Below, one piece after another: positions 14,622 through 23,769 of a stretch of 34,081 nucleotides of DNA. This stretch comes from Streptomyces sp. NRRL F-5630 (lineage in GTDB: Bacteria > Actinomycetota > Actinomycetes > Streptomycetales > Streptomycetaceae). The notes beneath the pieces were generated by a model, which saw nothing but the letters and a program-made list of their open reading frames with translations, was not told the origin of the DNA and made no database searches. Every line of letters begins with the position of its first letter. Within the stretch, counting starts at the first letter, position 1. Location: the NCBI RefSeq assembly GCF_000719475.1, contig NZ_JOGO01000063.1, forward strand, positions 1 through 34,081. Reading direction: 5' to 3'. A program made the translations under genes and the position numbers.

Positions 14622-17600
14622 TCAGTGTCGCAGGGCCGCGGCCTCCGGGGGCAGGTCCTCCGGGAGCAGCAGGCGCAGGTCGTCCAGGCCCGGCGCGGAC
14701 ATCGCGCCGATCCGGCCCGCCTGGCGGGTCATCATGCCCTCCAGGATCTGCCGGGCCGTACGCGCGTTGCCGAAGGCGTGGTCGCGGGGCAGGGAGTCCA
14801 GGTAGCCGCGCAGCGCGGTCATCGTCTCCGGGGAGCAGTCGTAGCCGTAGCCGGTGGCCTGCTTGGACAGGATCTCCAGCAGGTCGTCCGTGGAGTAGTT
14901 CTCGAACTCCACCGTCCGCGAGAACCGCGAGGCCAGACCGGGGTTGGAGTCGAGGAAGCGGCGCATCTCGCGCGTGTAGCCGGCGGCGATGACGACGACC
15001 TCGTCGCGGTGGTCCTCCATCAGCTTCAGCAGCGTGTCGACGGCCTCCCGGCCGAAGTCGGAGGTCGCGCCCTCCGGGGTGAGCGTGTACGCCTCGTCGA
15101 CGAACAGCACACCGCCGATGGCGCGCTCGAACGCCTCCTTGGTGAGCTGCGCCGTGTGACCCACGTAGCGGCCCACCAGGTCGGCGCGGGCGACCTCGAC
15201 GAGCTGGCCCTTGGGCAGGACGCCGAGGGAGCGCAGCAGGTCCGCGTAGAGGCGAGCGATCGTGGTCTTACCCGTACCGGGCGGCCCGGAGAAGATCAGG
15301 TGGTTGCTGATCCTCGGGGTGGGCAGCCCGGCGGCCTTGCGCTGTTTGGCCGCGGTGAGCAGGTTGACCAGGGCGGTCACCTCGTTCTTGACCGCGGTGA
15401 GGCCGATCATGGCGTGCAGCTCGGCCAGCAGTTCCTCGGAGCCGGGGCCGTCGTCCGCGGGCGTGCCCGCGTCCGCCGCCACGTCCTCGGGCAGCAGGAG
15501 GGTGAGATCGCTCTCCGCCGGGTTCGTCATGGAGGCGAGCCGGGACGCCTGCCGGTCCACCATCTCCTCGAACACCCGGCGGGCCGCACGGCCGTTGCCG
15601 AACGTGGCGTCGCGCGGCATGCGCTCGTAGTGCTGGGCGAGTGCGTCCAGGGTCCGGGGATCGAGCGCGTAGCGGTGCCCCGCGCACATGTTCTCGGTGA
15701 TCGTCACCAGCTCGTCGACCGAGTAGTTGGCGAACTCGATGGTGCGGGTGAAACGGGAGGCCAGGCCCGGGTTGGAGGAGAGGAAGGTGTCCATCTCGCC
15801 GGTGTAACCGGCGGCGATGACGGCCACGTCGTCGCGGTGGTCCTCCATCAGCTTCAGCAGGGTGTCGACGGCCTCCCGGCCGAAGTCGGCGCCGGAGCCC
15901 TTGCTGTCCGAGAGCAGCGTGTACGCCTCGTCGATGAACAGCACGCCGCCGAGCGCCTCGTTGAACGCCTCGGTCGTCTTGATGGCCGTACCACCGATGA
16001 CCTGCGCGACCAGGTCGGCCCGGGAGACCTCCACCAGGTGCCCGGAGCGCAGGACGCCCAGGTCGGCCAGGATGCCTCCGTACAGCCGGGCCACCGTGGT
16101 CTTACCGGTGCCGGGCGGGCCCGAGAAGACCAGGTGACGGCCCATCTGGGGCACAGGCATGCCCAGTTGGGCGCGGCGCTGGTTGAGCTGGGTGAGGTTG
16201 ACGAGGGTCCGCACCTGGCTCTTGACCTCGGCGAGGCCGACCAGCGCCTCCAGTTCGTCCAGCGGCCCCCGGGGCTCCTTGGACGAGCCACCGGCCTTGC
16301 CGTTCGCGGCGTCCAGCGGCAGGGTGTCGCCCCACGCGTCCTCGGCCACGTTGCCGGTGCTGTTCAGGTCCTCCACCGTGAGCCGTTCGTTCACCCTCGT
16401 CTGCTTCAGGCCCGCGCCGCGGTTGTCGCGGACGGTGCAGCCGGTGAGGGTGATGGGCTCGGCGCTGTCGATCCGGATGCCGTCGCCGACGCTGCCGATG
16501 ACCTGGGAGGAGGTGAGAGTGGCGCGGGAGCCGTTGGCGAGCAGGACGCCGTGGGCGCCGCAGTCGGTGATGTGGGCGCGCAGGACGGAGAGTTCGCCGC
16601 CGTCGTCCACCGTGATGCCGCCCGCCGTCGCGGACTCGACGCGGCAGTCCCGCAGGGTGCCGCGCCCCTCCGAGCCGACGGAGACGGTGGCGTCGGTCGC
16701 CGCCCGCATGACCACGTCGCGGATGTCGGGGTTGCCGCCCGAGGCGATCCGTATCGCGGCGCCGCCCGCCCGGTCGATCTCGCAGTGCTCCAGCCGGCCG
16801 CGCCCGTCCTCGATCACCTCGACGCCGTGGCCGCCCGGGGAGGTGATGCGGGTGCGGCGCAGCAGTGGGTTGGCGCCGGTGCGTATCCGGACGGCGGTGC
16901 CGGCCGCGTCGGTGACCAGCAGGTCGTCGAACTCCGCGGACGACTCCTCCTCCAGCAGCACGGCGCCGTTCGCGTCCGCGCAGTCGCGCACCGCGCAGCC
17001 GCTCAGGAGGGGCGCGCTGGAGTTGATCACCCTGATCGCGGGCGCGGCGGCGGTGTCGAACTCGCAGTCCTGGAAGGTGCCCCGGGAGCGTTCGGTGACG
17101 GCGAGGCCGCTGCCCTTGGTGCGTGAGGTACGGCAGTGCAGGAACTCGGGGTCGGCGCTCGCGGCCAGCATGATGCCGGGGCCCGAGGTGTCGGTGACGG
17201 TGACGTGTTCCAGGACCGGGCGGGCGGTGCTGGTGATGTAGACGCCGACGGAGGTGTCGTGCACCGAGGTGCGCACGACCCTGGTGCCGCTGGTTCCCTC
17301 CAGGGCGATGGACGGCTTGTCCGTACCGGAGATGTCGCAGTCCTCCACCAGGCCCTGCGCCTCGTCGGAGGTCAGGACGCCGTTGGCGCGGGCGTCGCGG
17401 ATGCGGCAGTCCCGTACGGTCGAGCGGGCCTCCGCGCCGATGACGACGCCGGAGGTGCCGAGGTTCTCGATGAGGCAGCCGGCGATGACGCTGCCGGTGG
17501 GCGCGGAGTCCACGACGCCGGCGCCCTTCGGGTTGCTGACCCGGCAGTCGCGCATGGCCACCGAGCCCGACTCGCGGGCCAGGACGGCCGTCCAGCCGGA

Positions 17601-17930
17601 GCCGATGACCGTGCAGCCGTCCATCGCGACCTGGCCGCGCGGCGCGTCGACCACCGGCAGGTCCTCGCTCCCGCCGCGCAGGGTCAGGTCGGTGAGCATG
17701 ACGGCGTCGGCGACGAGGACGACGGCGGTGCCCCGCCGCGGGCAGATCTCGACGCTGCCCGGCTCGCCGTCGGCGACGATGGTGACCCGGGTCCTGACCG
17801 TGAGGTTCTCCGGGTAGCGGCCGGGGTGGACCCGGATCACCGCACCCGTGCGTGCCTTGTCCAGGGCATCACCGATCGTCCGGAAGCTGTCCGGTTGTTC
17901 CGACCCGACCCTGAGCAACTGCCGTGACAC
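14622..17930 (-). CDS. Right-handed beta-helix protein fused to two CbxX/EccA-type AAA+ ATPase modules
   Basis: 1102-aa cytosolic protein. Residues about 1-545 are a chain of short repeats of about 22-24 residues, typical of a parallel beta-helix (for example VAMRDCRVSNPKGAGVVDSA, STVRDCRIRDARANGVLTSD), with no signal peptide. Two AAA+ modules follow, each with GPPGTGKTT (about 603 and 883), Walker B LFIDEAYTL or LFVDEAYTL, and the sensor/arginine-finger region SNPGLASRF, the CbxX/CfqX/EccA signature. In mycobacterial ESX loci EccA joins a TPR domain to one such AAA+ module; here the TPR part is replaced by a beta-helix and the AAA+ part is doubled. GTG at 17930 has GAGGAGGA 6 nt upstream. 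Its place beside mycP and eccC points to a secretion chaperone/unfoldase role, which is inference. Confidence 0.9.
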   Translation of the reverse strand: MSRQLLRVGSEQPDSFRTIGDALDKARTGAVIRVHPGRYPENLTVRTRVTIVADGEPGSVEICPRRGTAVVLVADAVMLTDLTLRGGSEDLPVVDAPRGQVAMDGCTVIGSGWTAVLARESGSVAMRDCRVSNPKGAGVVDSAPTGSVIAGCLIENLGTSGVVIGAEARSTVRDCRIRDARANGVLTSDEAQGLVEDCDISGTDKPSIALEGTSGTRVVRTSVHDTSVGVYITSTARPVLEHVTVTDTSGPGIMLAASADPEFLHCRTSRTKGSGLAVTERSRGTFQDCEFDTAAAPAIRVINSSAPLLSGCAVRDCADANGAVLLEEESSAEFDDLLVTDAAGTAVRIRTGANPLLRRTRITSPGGHGVEVIEDGRGRLEHCEIDRAGGAAIRIASGGNPDIRDVVMRAATDATVSVGSEGRGTLRDCRVESATAGGITVDDGGELSVLRAHITDCGAHGVLLANGSRATLTSSQVIGSVGDGIRIDSAEPITLTGCTVRDNRGAGLKQTRVNERLTVEDLNSTGNVAEDAWGDTLPLDAANGKAGGSSKEPRGPLDELEALVGLAEVKSQVRTLVNLTQLNQRRAQLGMPVPQMGRHLVFSGPPGTGKTTVARLYGGILADLGVLRSGHLVEVSRADLVAQVIGGTAIKTTEAFNEALGGVLFIDEAYTLLSDSKGSGADFGREAVDTLLKLMEDHRDDVAVIAAGYTGEMDTFLSSNPGLASRFTRTIEFANYSVDELVTITENMCAGHRYALDPRTLDALAQHYERMPRDATFGNGRAARRVFEEMVDRQASRLASMTNPAESDLTLLLPEDVAADAGTPADDGPGSEELLAELHAMIGLTAVKNEVTALVNLLTAAKQRKAAGLPTPRISNHLIFSGPPGTGKTTIARLYADLLRSLGVLPKGQLVEVARADLVGRYVGHTAQLTKEAFERAIGGVLFVDEAYTLTPEGATSDFGREAVDTLLKLMEDHRDEVVVIAAGYTREMRRFLDSNPGLASRFSRTVEFENYSTDDLLEILSKQATGYGYDCSPETMTALRGYLDSLPRDHAFGNARTARQILEGMMTRQAGRIGAMSAPGLDDLRLLLPEDLPPEAAALRH

Positions 17931-18076
17931 GCTCGATCCTCCTCTTCGTGGTGCCGCCGCCGCGTGCCTCTCCCACCCAGGGGACCGGCAGGGGACTGGT
18001 TCGCGTCCGGGTACGTACGGCTGTGCGCACGCGGTGAAGGCTACGGGACCCGCGCGGCGATGTTCCAGGAGGGACG

Positions 18077-18116
18077 GACGAGTTCGGATGAGATCTGACG
18101 AGATCGGACGTGTGCG
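18077..18116. repeat. Four 10-bp tandem repeats in helical phase
   Basis: Units GACGAGTTCG, GATGAGATCT, GACGAGATCG and GACGTGTGCG lie end to end, each about one helical turn long. They sit roughly 150 nt upstream of the beta-helix/AAA+ start and 335 nt upstream of mycP. Binding on one face of the helix by a cooperative regulator is possible. Confidence 0.5.
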
Positions 18117-18411
18117 GAATCAGTGCACGACGGGTCCACGACGAGTCCACACGGGCCCGAGGGCCAGTGGGCCGCCGGGGCCGGGCGCCGGACGGCGCGA
18201 CCGTACGTCACCGCACGCCGGGCCGGTGCGCGTGCGCGCGCCTTCCCCCGTGGGCGCCCCGGGGACGGCCGCCGTGCGCCCGGCCGAGGGGCGCACACGT
18301 CCGGACGTTCCGAAGTCTCGTGGGCGGCCGGTCCGTGGCGTCTCGCACCTTCTGTGCGTGCCGGTCGTCGCCTCTCGTACGTCCCGTTCGTCGGCCGCGG
18401 TCCCGTCTCGC

Positions 18412-18442
18412 TCGACGCGTCGTCATGCGCGGCGCCTATCAT
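18412..18442 (+). promoter_or_regulatory. Candidate promoter giving a leaderless mycP transcript
   Basis: TCGACG (18412-18417) and TATCAT (18437-18442) resemble -35 and -10 boxes with a 19-nt spacer. A start about 8 nt after the -10 would fall on the ATG at 18450, and no ribosome binding site precedes that ATG. Confidence 0.4.
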
Positions 18443-18449
18443 GCGCGGC

Positions 18450-19649
18450 ATGCCCCGTGCCCGAGTTCGCCCCCGCCGCCGCCCCTGGGCCTCGACTGTG
18501 GCCGCCACCCTGCTGATGACCTCGATCCCCACCGCGCTGGGCGCCGTCGGGGCCGTGCCCGTCGCGCCCGCCGCGGCCGACTCCGTGGGACTGCCCGTCA
18601 TGACCTCCGTCCTGGCGGAGGACGACAGTTGCGTCTCGGTCTCCAGCGAGAAGGCCAAGGCCGAGCCCTGGACTTTGGGGGCCCTGGGCGCCTCGCGCTC
18701 CCGGCCGCTCTCCCAGGGCGCCGGGACCACGGTCGCCGTCGTGGACACGGGAGTCGCCCGGGAGGCGCCCGCGCTCTCGGGGCGGGTGACCGCGCTCGGG
18801 GCGGCCGGTGAGGACTGCGTCGGGCACGGCACCTTCGCGGCGGGCCTGATCGCGGCGAAACCCGGCGACGACGGGGGCCCGGCGGGACTGGCGCCGCAGG
18901 CCCGGATCCTGGCCCTACGGGGCACGGACGAGCGCGGCGGGACCACGGCGGGCCAAGTCGCCGACGCGATACGCCAGGCGGCGGACGAGGGCGCCTCCGT
19001 CATCTACGTCGCCGTCGCCCTGGACAACGGCAAGTCGCAGCTGACGGACGCGGTCGCGTACGCGAGCGGCAAGGACGCGCTGGTGGTGGCCCCGGTGGCG
19101 CCGGACGCGCTGCCGAGGAACACGGAGCCGGCCCCCTGGTACTGGCCGGCGGCGGCGCCGGGGGTGCTGGCGGTGATGGACTACGGCCCGGACGGCGGAC
19201 GGCCGACCAACGCGCCGCGGGTGAGCGGCGCGGACCTGGCGGCCCCGGGTGACGCGGTGGTGAGCATCGGCCCCAAGGGCCCGGGCCACTTCATCGGCTC
19301 GGGCTCCTCGTTCGCCGCCGCGCACGTCGCGGGGGCGGCGGCGCAGGTACGGGCCCGCTACCCGGAGTTGAAGGCCGCCGAGGTCTCGCGCAGGCTCACG
19401 GAGGCGGCGTATCCGGCGTCACCGCCCCGGCTCGACCCGTACGCCGCGCTGACGGCCGTGCTGACCGGCGCCAAGGGCTCGACACCCCGGCCCGAGAGGG
19501 CGGTGGTCCCGCCCCCGCCCGCGACGGAGCCGCGCACGCGCGCGCTGGTCGTGGCTGCCGTGGGCGGCGGGCTGGTGCTGCTGGTGGCCGCGGGCGCGGT
19601 GGTGATCCCGCGCGGCCGGGCCCGCAAGTGGCGCCCGGCGGGCAGCTGA
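18450..19649 (+). CDS. mycP: Mycosin (MycP), membrane-anchored subtilisin-like protease of type VII secretion
   Basis: 399-aa S8 protease. A signal peptide spans about residues 1-43 (Arg-rich start, hydrophobic core, APAAA). The catalytic triad is Asp99 in VAVVDTGV, His126 in CVGHGTFAAG and Ser287 in GSGSSFAAAHVAG. Cys61 in the N-terminal extension and Cys123 beside the catalytic His probably pair, as in mycobacterial mycosins. After a Pro-rich linker a C-terminal transmembrane helix (about residues 362-385, VVAAVGGGLVLLVAAGAVV) with a short basic tail anchors it facing outward. ATG at 18450 is favoured by the promoter position; ATG at 18441 is an alternative. It is convergent with eccC. Mycosins stabilise the ESX membrane complex and process some substrates; the family is certain, the substrates unknown. 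Confidence 0.94.
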   Translation: MPRARVRPRRRPWASTVAATLLMTSIPTALGAVGAVPVAPAAADSVGLPVMTSVLAEDDSCVSVSSEKAKAEPWTLGALGASRSRPLSQGAGTTVAVVDTGVAREAPALSGRVTALGAAGEDCVGHGTFAAGLIAAKPGDDGGPAGLAPQARILALRGTDERGGTTAGQVADAIRQAADEGASVIYVAVALDNGKSQLTDAVAYASGKDALVVAPVAPDALPRNTEPAPWYWPAAAPGVLAVMDYGPDGGRPTNAPRVSGADLAAPGDAVVSIGPKGPGHFIGSGSSFAAAHVAGAAAQVRARYPELKAAEVSRRLTEAAYPASPPRLDPYAALTAVLTGAKGSTPRPERAVVPPPPATEPRTRALVVAAVGGGLVLLVAAGAVVIPRGRARKWRPAGS

Positions 19650-19733
19650 CGGGGCCTGGCGGGGGGCGGCGGCCTGTTCGTGGTGGCGGGCCCGGGGGGC
19701 GGGCCCCCGGGACGGATACCGGCGCGCTGACGC

Positions 19734-19770
19734 GTGTGGCCCCTGTCGCGGTACGCGACAGGGGCCACAC
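19734..19770. terminator. Bidirectional terminator between mycP and eccC
   Basis: A perfect 17-bp inverted repeat (19734-19750 with 19754-19770) with a 3-nt loop, 21 nt beyond the eccC stop and 84 nt beyond the mycP stop. Confidence 0.88.
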
Positions 19771-19791
19771 GAGAGAGGGCCGAACGCCCCG

Positions 19792-22700
19792 CTAGGACTC
19801 CTCGTCCTCCAGCATCGCCGTCTGCATCTGCGTCTGCTTGCGGCGCGTCACCCGCGTACCCCGGCCCGGCGGCAGGTTGCGGCCCTTGATGCTGCCCATG
19901 ATGAAGCCCTCCGAGGGCGGGCACGACAGCAGCAGCGTCGGCGTGTTGACCTCCTGCATCCGCCGCAGCATCGGCTCGCCCAGGCCCCGGCCCGCCCCGG
20001 CGGCGGAGCGGGAGACGATCATGTGCAGGCCGACCTCGTAACCGAGGGCGAGGTGGTTCAGCAGCGGGTCGAAGGGGGCGTTCATCGCGCTGGTGCCCAG
20101 CATGTCGTAGTCGTCCACGAGGATGAACAGCCGCGGGCCGTCCCACCAGTCGCACGTGCGCATCCGGGCCGGTGTGATCTCCGGGCCCGGTACGCGGGCC
20201 GCGACCGCCCGGGCCGCGCCCGAAATCAGCTCCTTGAGCGCGTCCATCGACACCGCGTGGCCGAGGCGGTACTCGTCCGGGATCGCCTCCACCAGCGTGC
20301 GGCGGTAGTCCACGACCATGATCCGCGCCTCGGCCGGGGAGTAGCGGTCCATGATGGCCTTGGCCGCCAGCCGCAGCATGTTGGTCTTGCCGCTCTCCGT
20401 GTCGCCGACCACGATCATGTGCGGGGTCTCGGAGAAGTCGTGCCACACCGTGGAGAGACGCTCCTCCTCCAGGCCGATGGGCATCTTGAAGTCGCCCTTC
20501 GGAGCGGGGAGTTCGGACGCCTTGAGCTTGGTCGGCAGCATCCGTACCGGCGGGGCCGGCGGGCCCTGCCAGCTCTCCCGGATCGCCGCCACCAGACCCG
20601 CCACGCCCTCGGACAGGTCGTCCGCCGACTCCACCCCGTCGATCCGCGGGAGCGCGGTGAGGTAGTGCAGCTTGGCGTCGCGCGTCAGGCCGCGGCCCGG
20701 CAGCCGGGGCACGGTCGCGGCCCGCCGCATGTCGATCTCGGAGTCCATGGGGTCGCCCATCCGCAGCTCCAGGTGGGTCGCGGCCTGGTCCCGGATGGAC
20801 GAGGTCAGCTCCACCCAGCGGGCGGTGGTGACGATCAGGTGGATGCCGTAGTTGAGGCCGCGGGCGGCGATCGCGCCGAAGGTCTGGATGTACCGGTCGA
20901 AGTCCTGGCGCACCGTCGACCAGCCGTCGATCACCAGGAACACGTCGCCGTGCCGGTGTTCGGGGAACTCCCCGGCGGCCAGGCGGCGGCGGAAGCTCGC
21001 CATGGAGTCGATGCCGTTGTCCAGGAAGAACCGCTCGCGCTCCGCCAGCAGCGTGGTGACCTCGGAGATCGTGCGGCCGACCCGCTCGGTGTCCAGGCGT
21101 GCGGCGACCCCGCTGACGTGCGGCAGGTCGGCCAGCCCCGCGAGCGTGCCACCGCCGAAGTCGAGGCAGTAGAACTGCACTTCGCGGGGGGTGTGGGTGA
21201 GCGCCAGCGCGGTGATGATCGTGCGCACCATCGTGCTCTTGCCGCTCTGCGGGCCGCCCGCGATGGCGACGTGCCCGCCCGCGCCGGAGAGGTCGAGGGT
21301 CAGCAGGTCACGGAGCTGGTCGAAGGGGCGGTCGATGATGCCGATGGGGATGGTGAGCCGGCCCCGGTTCGCCGAGCCGACGGTCGTCAGCCCGAGCCCC
21401 GGGTCCGGGGTGAGCGGCGGCAGCACCTGGTCGAGGGTGGCGGGCAGGTCCAGCGGCGGCAGCCACACCTGGTGGGCCGGCGGCCCGGCGGTCAGCAGCC
21501 GCTCCACGGCCACGGACAGCAAGGTGTCGCCGGTCTCCTCCTGCTCGGCGGCGGGCTCGGGCTCCGGGGTGTCCGGAAGCTGGCGCGGCACGACGTAACT
21601 GTTGGTCCACGGGACGGTCTGGCTGGCCACCCGCGCCTGGTTGGCGCTGCCCCGTCGCTGCTGGTACGGGCCCGAGACGTACGCGGCGCGGAAGCGGGTC
21701 AACGCCTCCACGCCCGACTTCAGGAAGCCGCTGCCGGGCTGCGAGGGCAGCTGGTACGCGTCCGGGACGCCGAGGACGCCGCGGCTCTCCATCGCGGAGA
21801 ACGTGCGCAGACCGATCCGGTACGACAGGTGGCTCTCCAACTGGTGCATCCGGCCTTCGTCCAGGCGCTGCGAGGCGAGCAGCAGATGCACTCCGAGGGA
21901 CCGGCCGAGACGGCCGATCATCACGAACAGCTCCATGAACTCCCGGTGCGCGGCGAGCAGTTCGCTGAACTCGTCGACGACGACGAAGAGGCTGGGCAGC
22001 GGTTCCAGCGGGACGCCGGAGGCGCGGGCCTTCTCGTAGTCCAGTGCCGAGGTGTAGTTGCCCGCCGACCGCAGCAGCTCCTGGCGGCGCATCATCTCGC
22101 CGTGCAGGGCGTCCTGCATACGGGAGACGAGCGCGGCCTCACCGGCGAGGTTGGTGATGACGGCGGACGTGTGCGGGAGTTCGTCCAGGCCCAGGAAGGT
22201 GGCACCACCCTTGAAGTCCACGAGGACGAAGTTGAGCGTCTCCGAGGAGTTCGTCAGGGCGAGCGAGAGGACGAGGGTGCGCAGCAGCTCGCTCTTGCCG
22301 GAGCCGGTGGCGCCGATCAGCATGCCGTGCGGTCCGGTACCGCCCTGGGCGGACTCCTTGATGTCGAGCTCGACCGGCTCGCCGTCCGCGCCGACCGCGA
22401 TCGGCACCTTCAGCCGGGAGGAACCGGTGTGCTGCTGCCACAGCGTCTCCGGGTCGTGGCGGTACAGGTCGGGAATGCCGAGCAGCGTGGTCAGTTCCGT
22501 GTTCGCGGAGAGCGGTTCGGACGAGTCCGACGCCGTGCCCAGGCCCATGCGGTACGGGGCGAGCCGCCGCGCGAGGGACACGGCGCCCGTCAGCCCCAAG
22601 GTGTCGGGCCTGCCGAGCCGGGTGGTCTGCTCCTTGCGCTCGCGGTCGGTGCGCACCAGCCCGAGGTCGTCCTCGGAGACCTCGAAGCGCAGCGTGATCC

Positions 22701-23769
22701 GGCCGGGCCGCCAGGTGAGCGCGCCGCTCAGGTCCAGTACGACGGTGTTGCGGAAGCCGGGGCCGTCCAGGCGGTGGCCGGCCGGGACGGTGGCCCCGTC
22801 CACCACGATCACGGTGAACGGCTCCTCGCGCCCGGGCAGGGCGTCCGGGTCGAACTGCGGCCGCTCCATGAATTCGGCGCCGAGCAGGTCCTCCAGCTCG
22901 CCCATCGCGGAGACGGTCATCCGGGTCGGGCCCGCCCCGTCCGTGTCGTGCGGGTGGAGGCTGTGCGGGAGCCACTTGGCCCACTCCCAGTCCGCGCGCC
23001 GCTCGTCGGAGACGCAGAACGCGATCCACACGTCGTCCGGCGAGTGGAAGGTGGCCAGCTGGGCGACCAGGGCCCGGGCCACGGACCGTATCCGCTCCTC
23101 GTCGCCCCGGAACAGCACCCGGGCCCAGGCCCGCAGGTAGATCGCGATGGGCTGGTCCGGCACCGTCGAGTAGGCGCGGATGAAGCTGCGCAGCGCGTGC
23201 GCGCTGAGCGGCTCCAGGTCCTCGACGGGGTTGGTGGAGTTCGGCGTGAGCTTCAGGCCCAGCTTCTGCTCGCCGACCGCGATCCGGACCTCGCCGAAGT
23301 CCTCGTCCTTCGGCCGGCGTTCCCACAGCCGGGTGGTGCCCGCCATCGACCACAGGGCGGTGGGCTCGGGGTGACGCCAGGCCAGGGCCAGTTGCTGGTC
23401 CACGACGGCGCCGCGCACCTTGCGCCGGATCTGGGTGAGGTAGCGCAGGTAGTCCCGGCGCTCGCCCTTCAGTTTCTGCTTGCGTTCGGCGGCCTTGCGC
23501 ATGAACTGGCCGATGAACATGGCGGCGGCGCCGAGCACCATCATGCCCAGGGCGAGGTAGATGAACCCGCCGGTGCCCCGGGTCATACCGGGTCGCATGA
23601 ACATGAACATCATGGAGACCGACATCATCGCCATGGGGAGGTACGTCCACACGGCGGAGGTGTCGGGCACCGTCTCGGGGAGGACCGGCGGTTCCTGGAG
23701 ATTCAGCTCCCCGTCGGGCATCTCCGGGCCCCGGCGTCGGGCCGGGCGGCGGAACAGGACCACACTCAA
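19792..23769 (-). CDS. eccC: EccC, FtsK/SpoIIIE-type ATPase of type VII secretion
   Basis: 1325-aa motor and cargo receptor of the ESX channel, with Ca and Cb parts fused. The N-terminus has two transmembrane helices (about 40-58 and 67-87), then a linker/DUF domain, then three FtsK-like ATPase domains with Walker A GATGSGKS (about 485), GGPQSGKST (about 837) and GDTESGKT (about 1121). Walker B in domain 1 is VVVDEF, with the catalytic acid; in domains 2 and 3 it is LVIDGW and ILVDDY. This fits the known pattern in which domain 1 is the active ATPase and the others bind cargo tails. TTG at 23769 is chosen because AAGGAG sits 7 nt upstream; GTG at 23763 is the alternative. It is read divergently from eccD-eccB rather than in the same operon. 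Confidence 0.96.
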   Translation of the reverse strand: MSVVLFRRPARRRGPEMPDGELNLQEPPVLPETVPDTSAVWTYLPMAMMSVSMMFMFMRPGMTRGTGGFIYLALGMMVLGAAAMFIGQFMRKAAERKQKLKGERRDYLRYLTQIRRKVRGAVVDQQLALAWRHPEPTALWSMAGTTRLWERRPKDEDFGEVRIAVGEQKLGLKLTPNSTNPVEDLEPLSAHALRSFIRAYSTVPDQPIAIYLRAWARVLFRGDEERIRSVARALVAQLATFHSPDDVWIAFCVSDERRADWEWAKWLPHSLHPHDTDGAGPTRMTVSAMGELEDLLGAEFMERPQFDPDALPGREEPFTVIVVDGATVPAGHRLDGPGFRNTVVLDLSGALTWRPGRITLRFEVSEDDLGLVRTDRERKEQTTRLGRPDTLGLTGAVSLARRLAPYRMGLGTASDSSEPLSANTELTTLLGIPDLYRHDPETLWQQHTGSSRLKVPIAVGADGEPVELDIKESAQGGTGPHGMLIGATGSGKSELLRTLVLSLALTNSSETLNFVLVDFKGGATFLGLDELPHTSAVITNLAGEAALVSRMQDALHGEMMRRQELLRSAGNYTSALDYEKARASGVPLEPLPSLFVVVDEFSELLAAHREFMELFVMIGRLGRSLGVHLLLASQRLDEGRMHQLESHLSYRIGLRTFSAMESRGVLGVPDAYQLPSQPGSGFLKSGVEALTRFRAAYVSGPYQQRRGSANQARVASQTVPWTNSYVVPRQLPDTPEPEPAAEQEETGDTLLSVAVERLLTAGPPAHQVWLPPLDLPATLDQVLPPLTPDPGLGLTTVGSANRGRLTIPIGIIDRPFDQLRDLLTLDLSGAGGHVAIAGGPQSGKSTMVRTIITALALTHTPREVQFYCLDFGGGTLAGLADLPHVSGVAARLDTERVGRTISEVTTLLAERERFFLDNGIDSMASFRRRLAAGEFPEHRHGDVFLVIDGWSTVRQDFDRYIQTFGAIAARGLNYGIHLIVTTARWVELTSSIRDQAATHLELRMGDPMDSEIDMRRAATVPRLPGRGLTRDAKLHYLTALPRIDGVESADDLSEGVAGLVAAIRESWQGPPAPPVRMLPTKLKASELPAPKGDFKMPIGLEEERLSTVWHDFSETPHMIVVGDTESGKTNMLRLAAKAIMDRYSPAEARIMVVDYRRTLVEAIPDEYRLGHAVSMDALKELISGAARAVAARVPGPEITPARMRTCDWWDGPRLFILVDDYDMLGTSAMNAPFDPLLNHLALGYEVGLHMIVSRSAAGAGRGLGEPMLRRMQEVNTPTLLLSCPPSEGFIMGSIKGRNLPPGRGTRVTRRKQTQMQTAMLEDEES

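Larger units (their letters stand above)
17931..18449. other. Intergenic region between divergent beta-helix/AAA+ and mycP genes
   Basis: 519 nt with no convincing gene; upstream open frames lack protein-like composition. It holds a four-copy 10-bp direct repeat (18077-18116) and a candidate mycP promoter at its right end. Confidence 0.5.
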
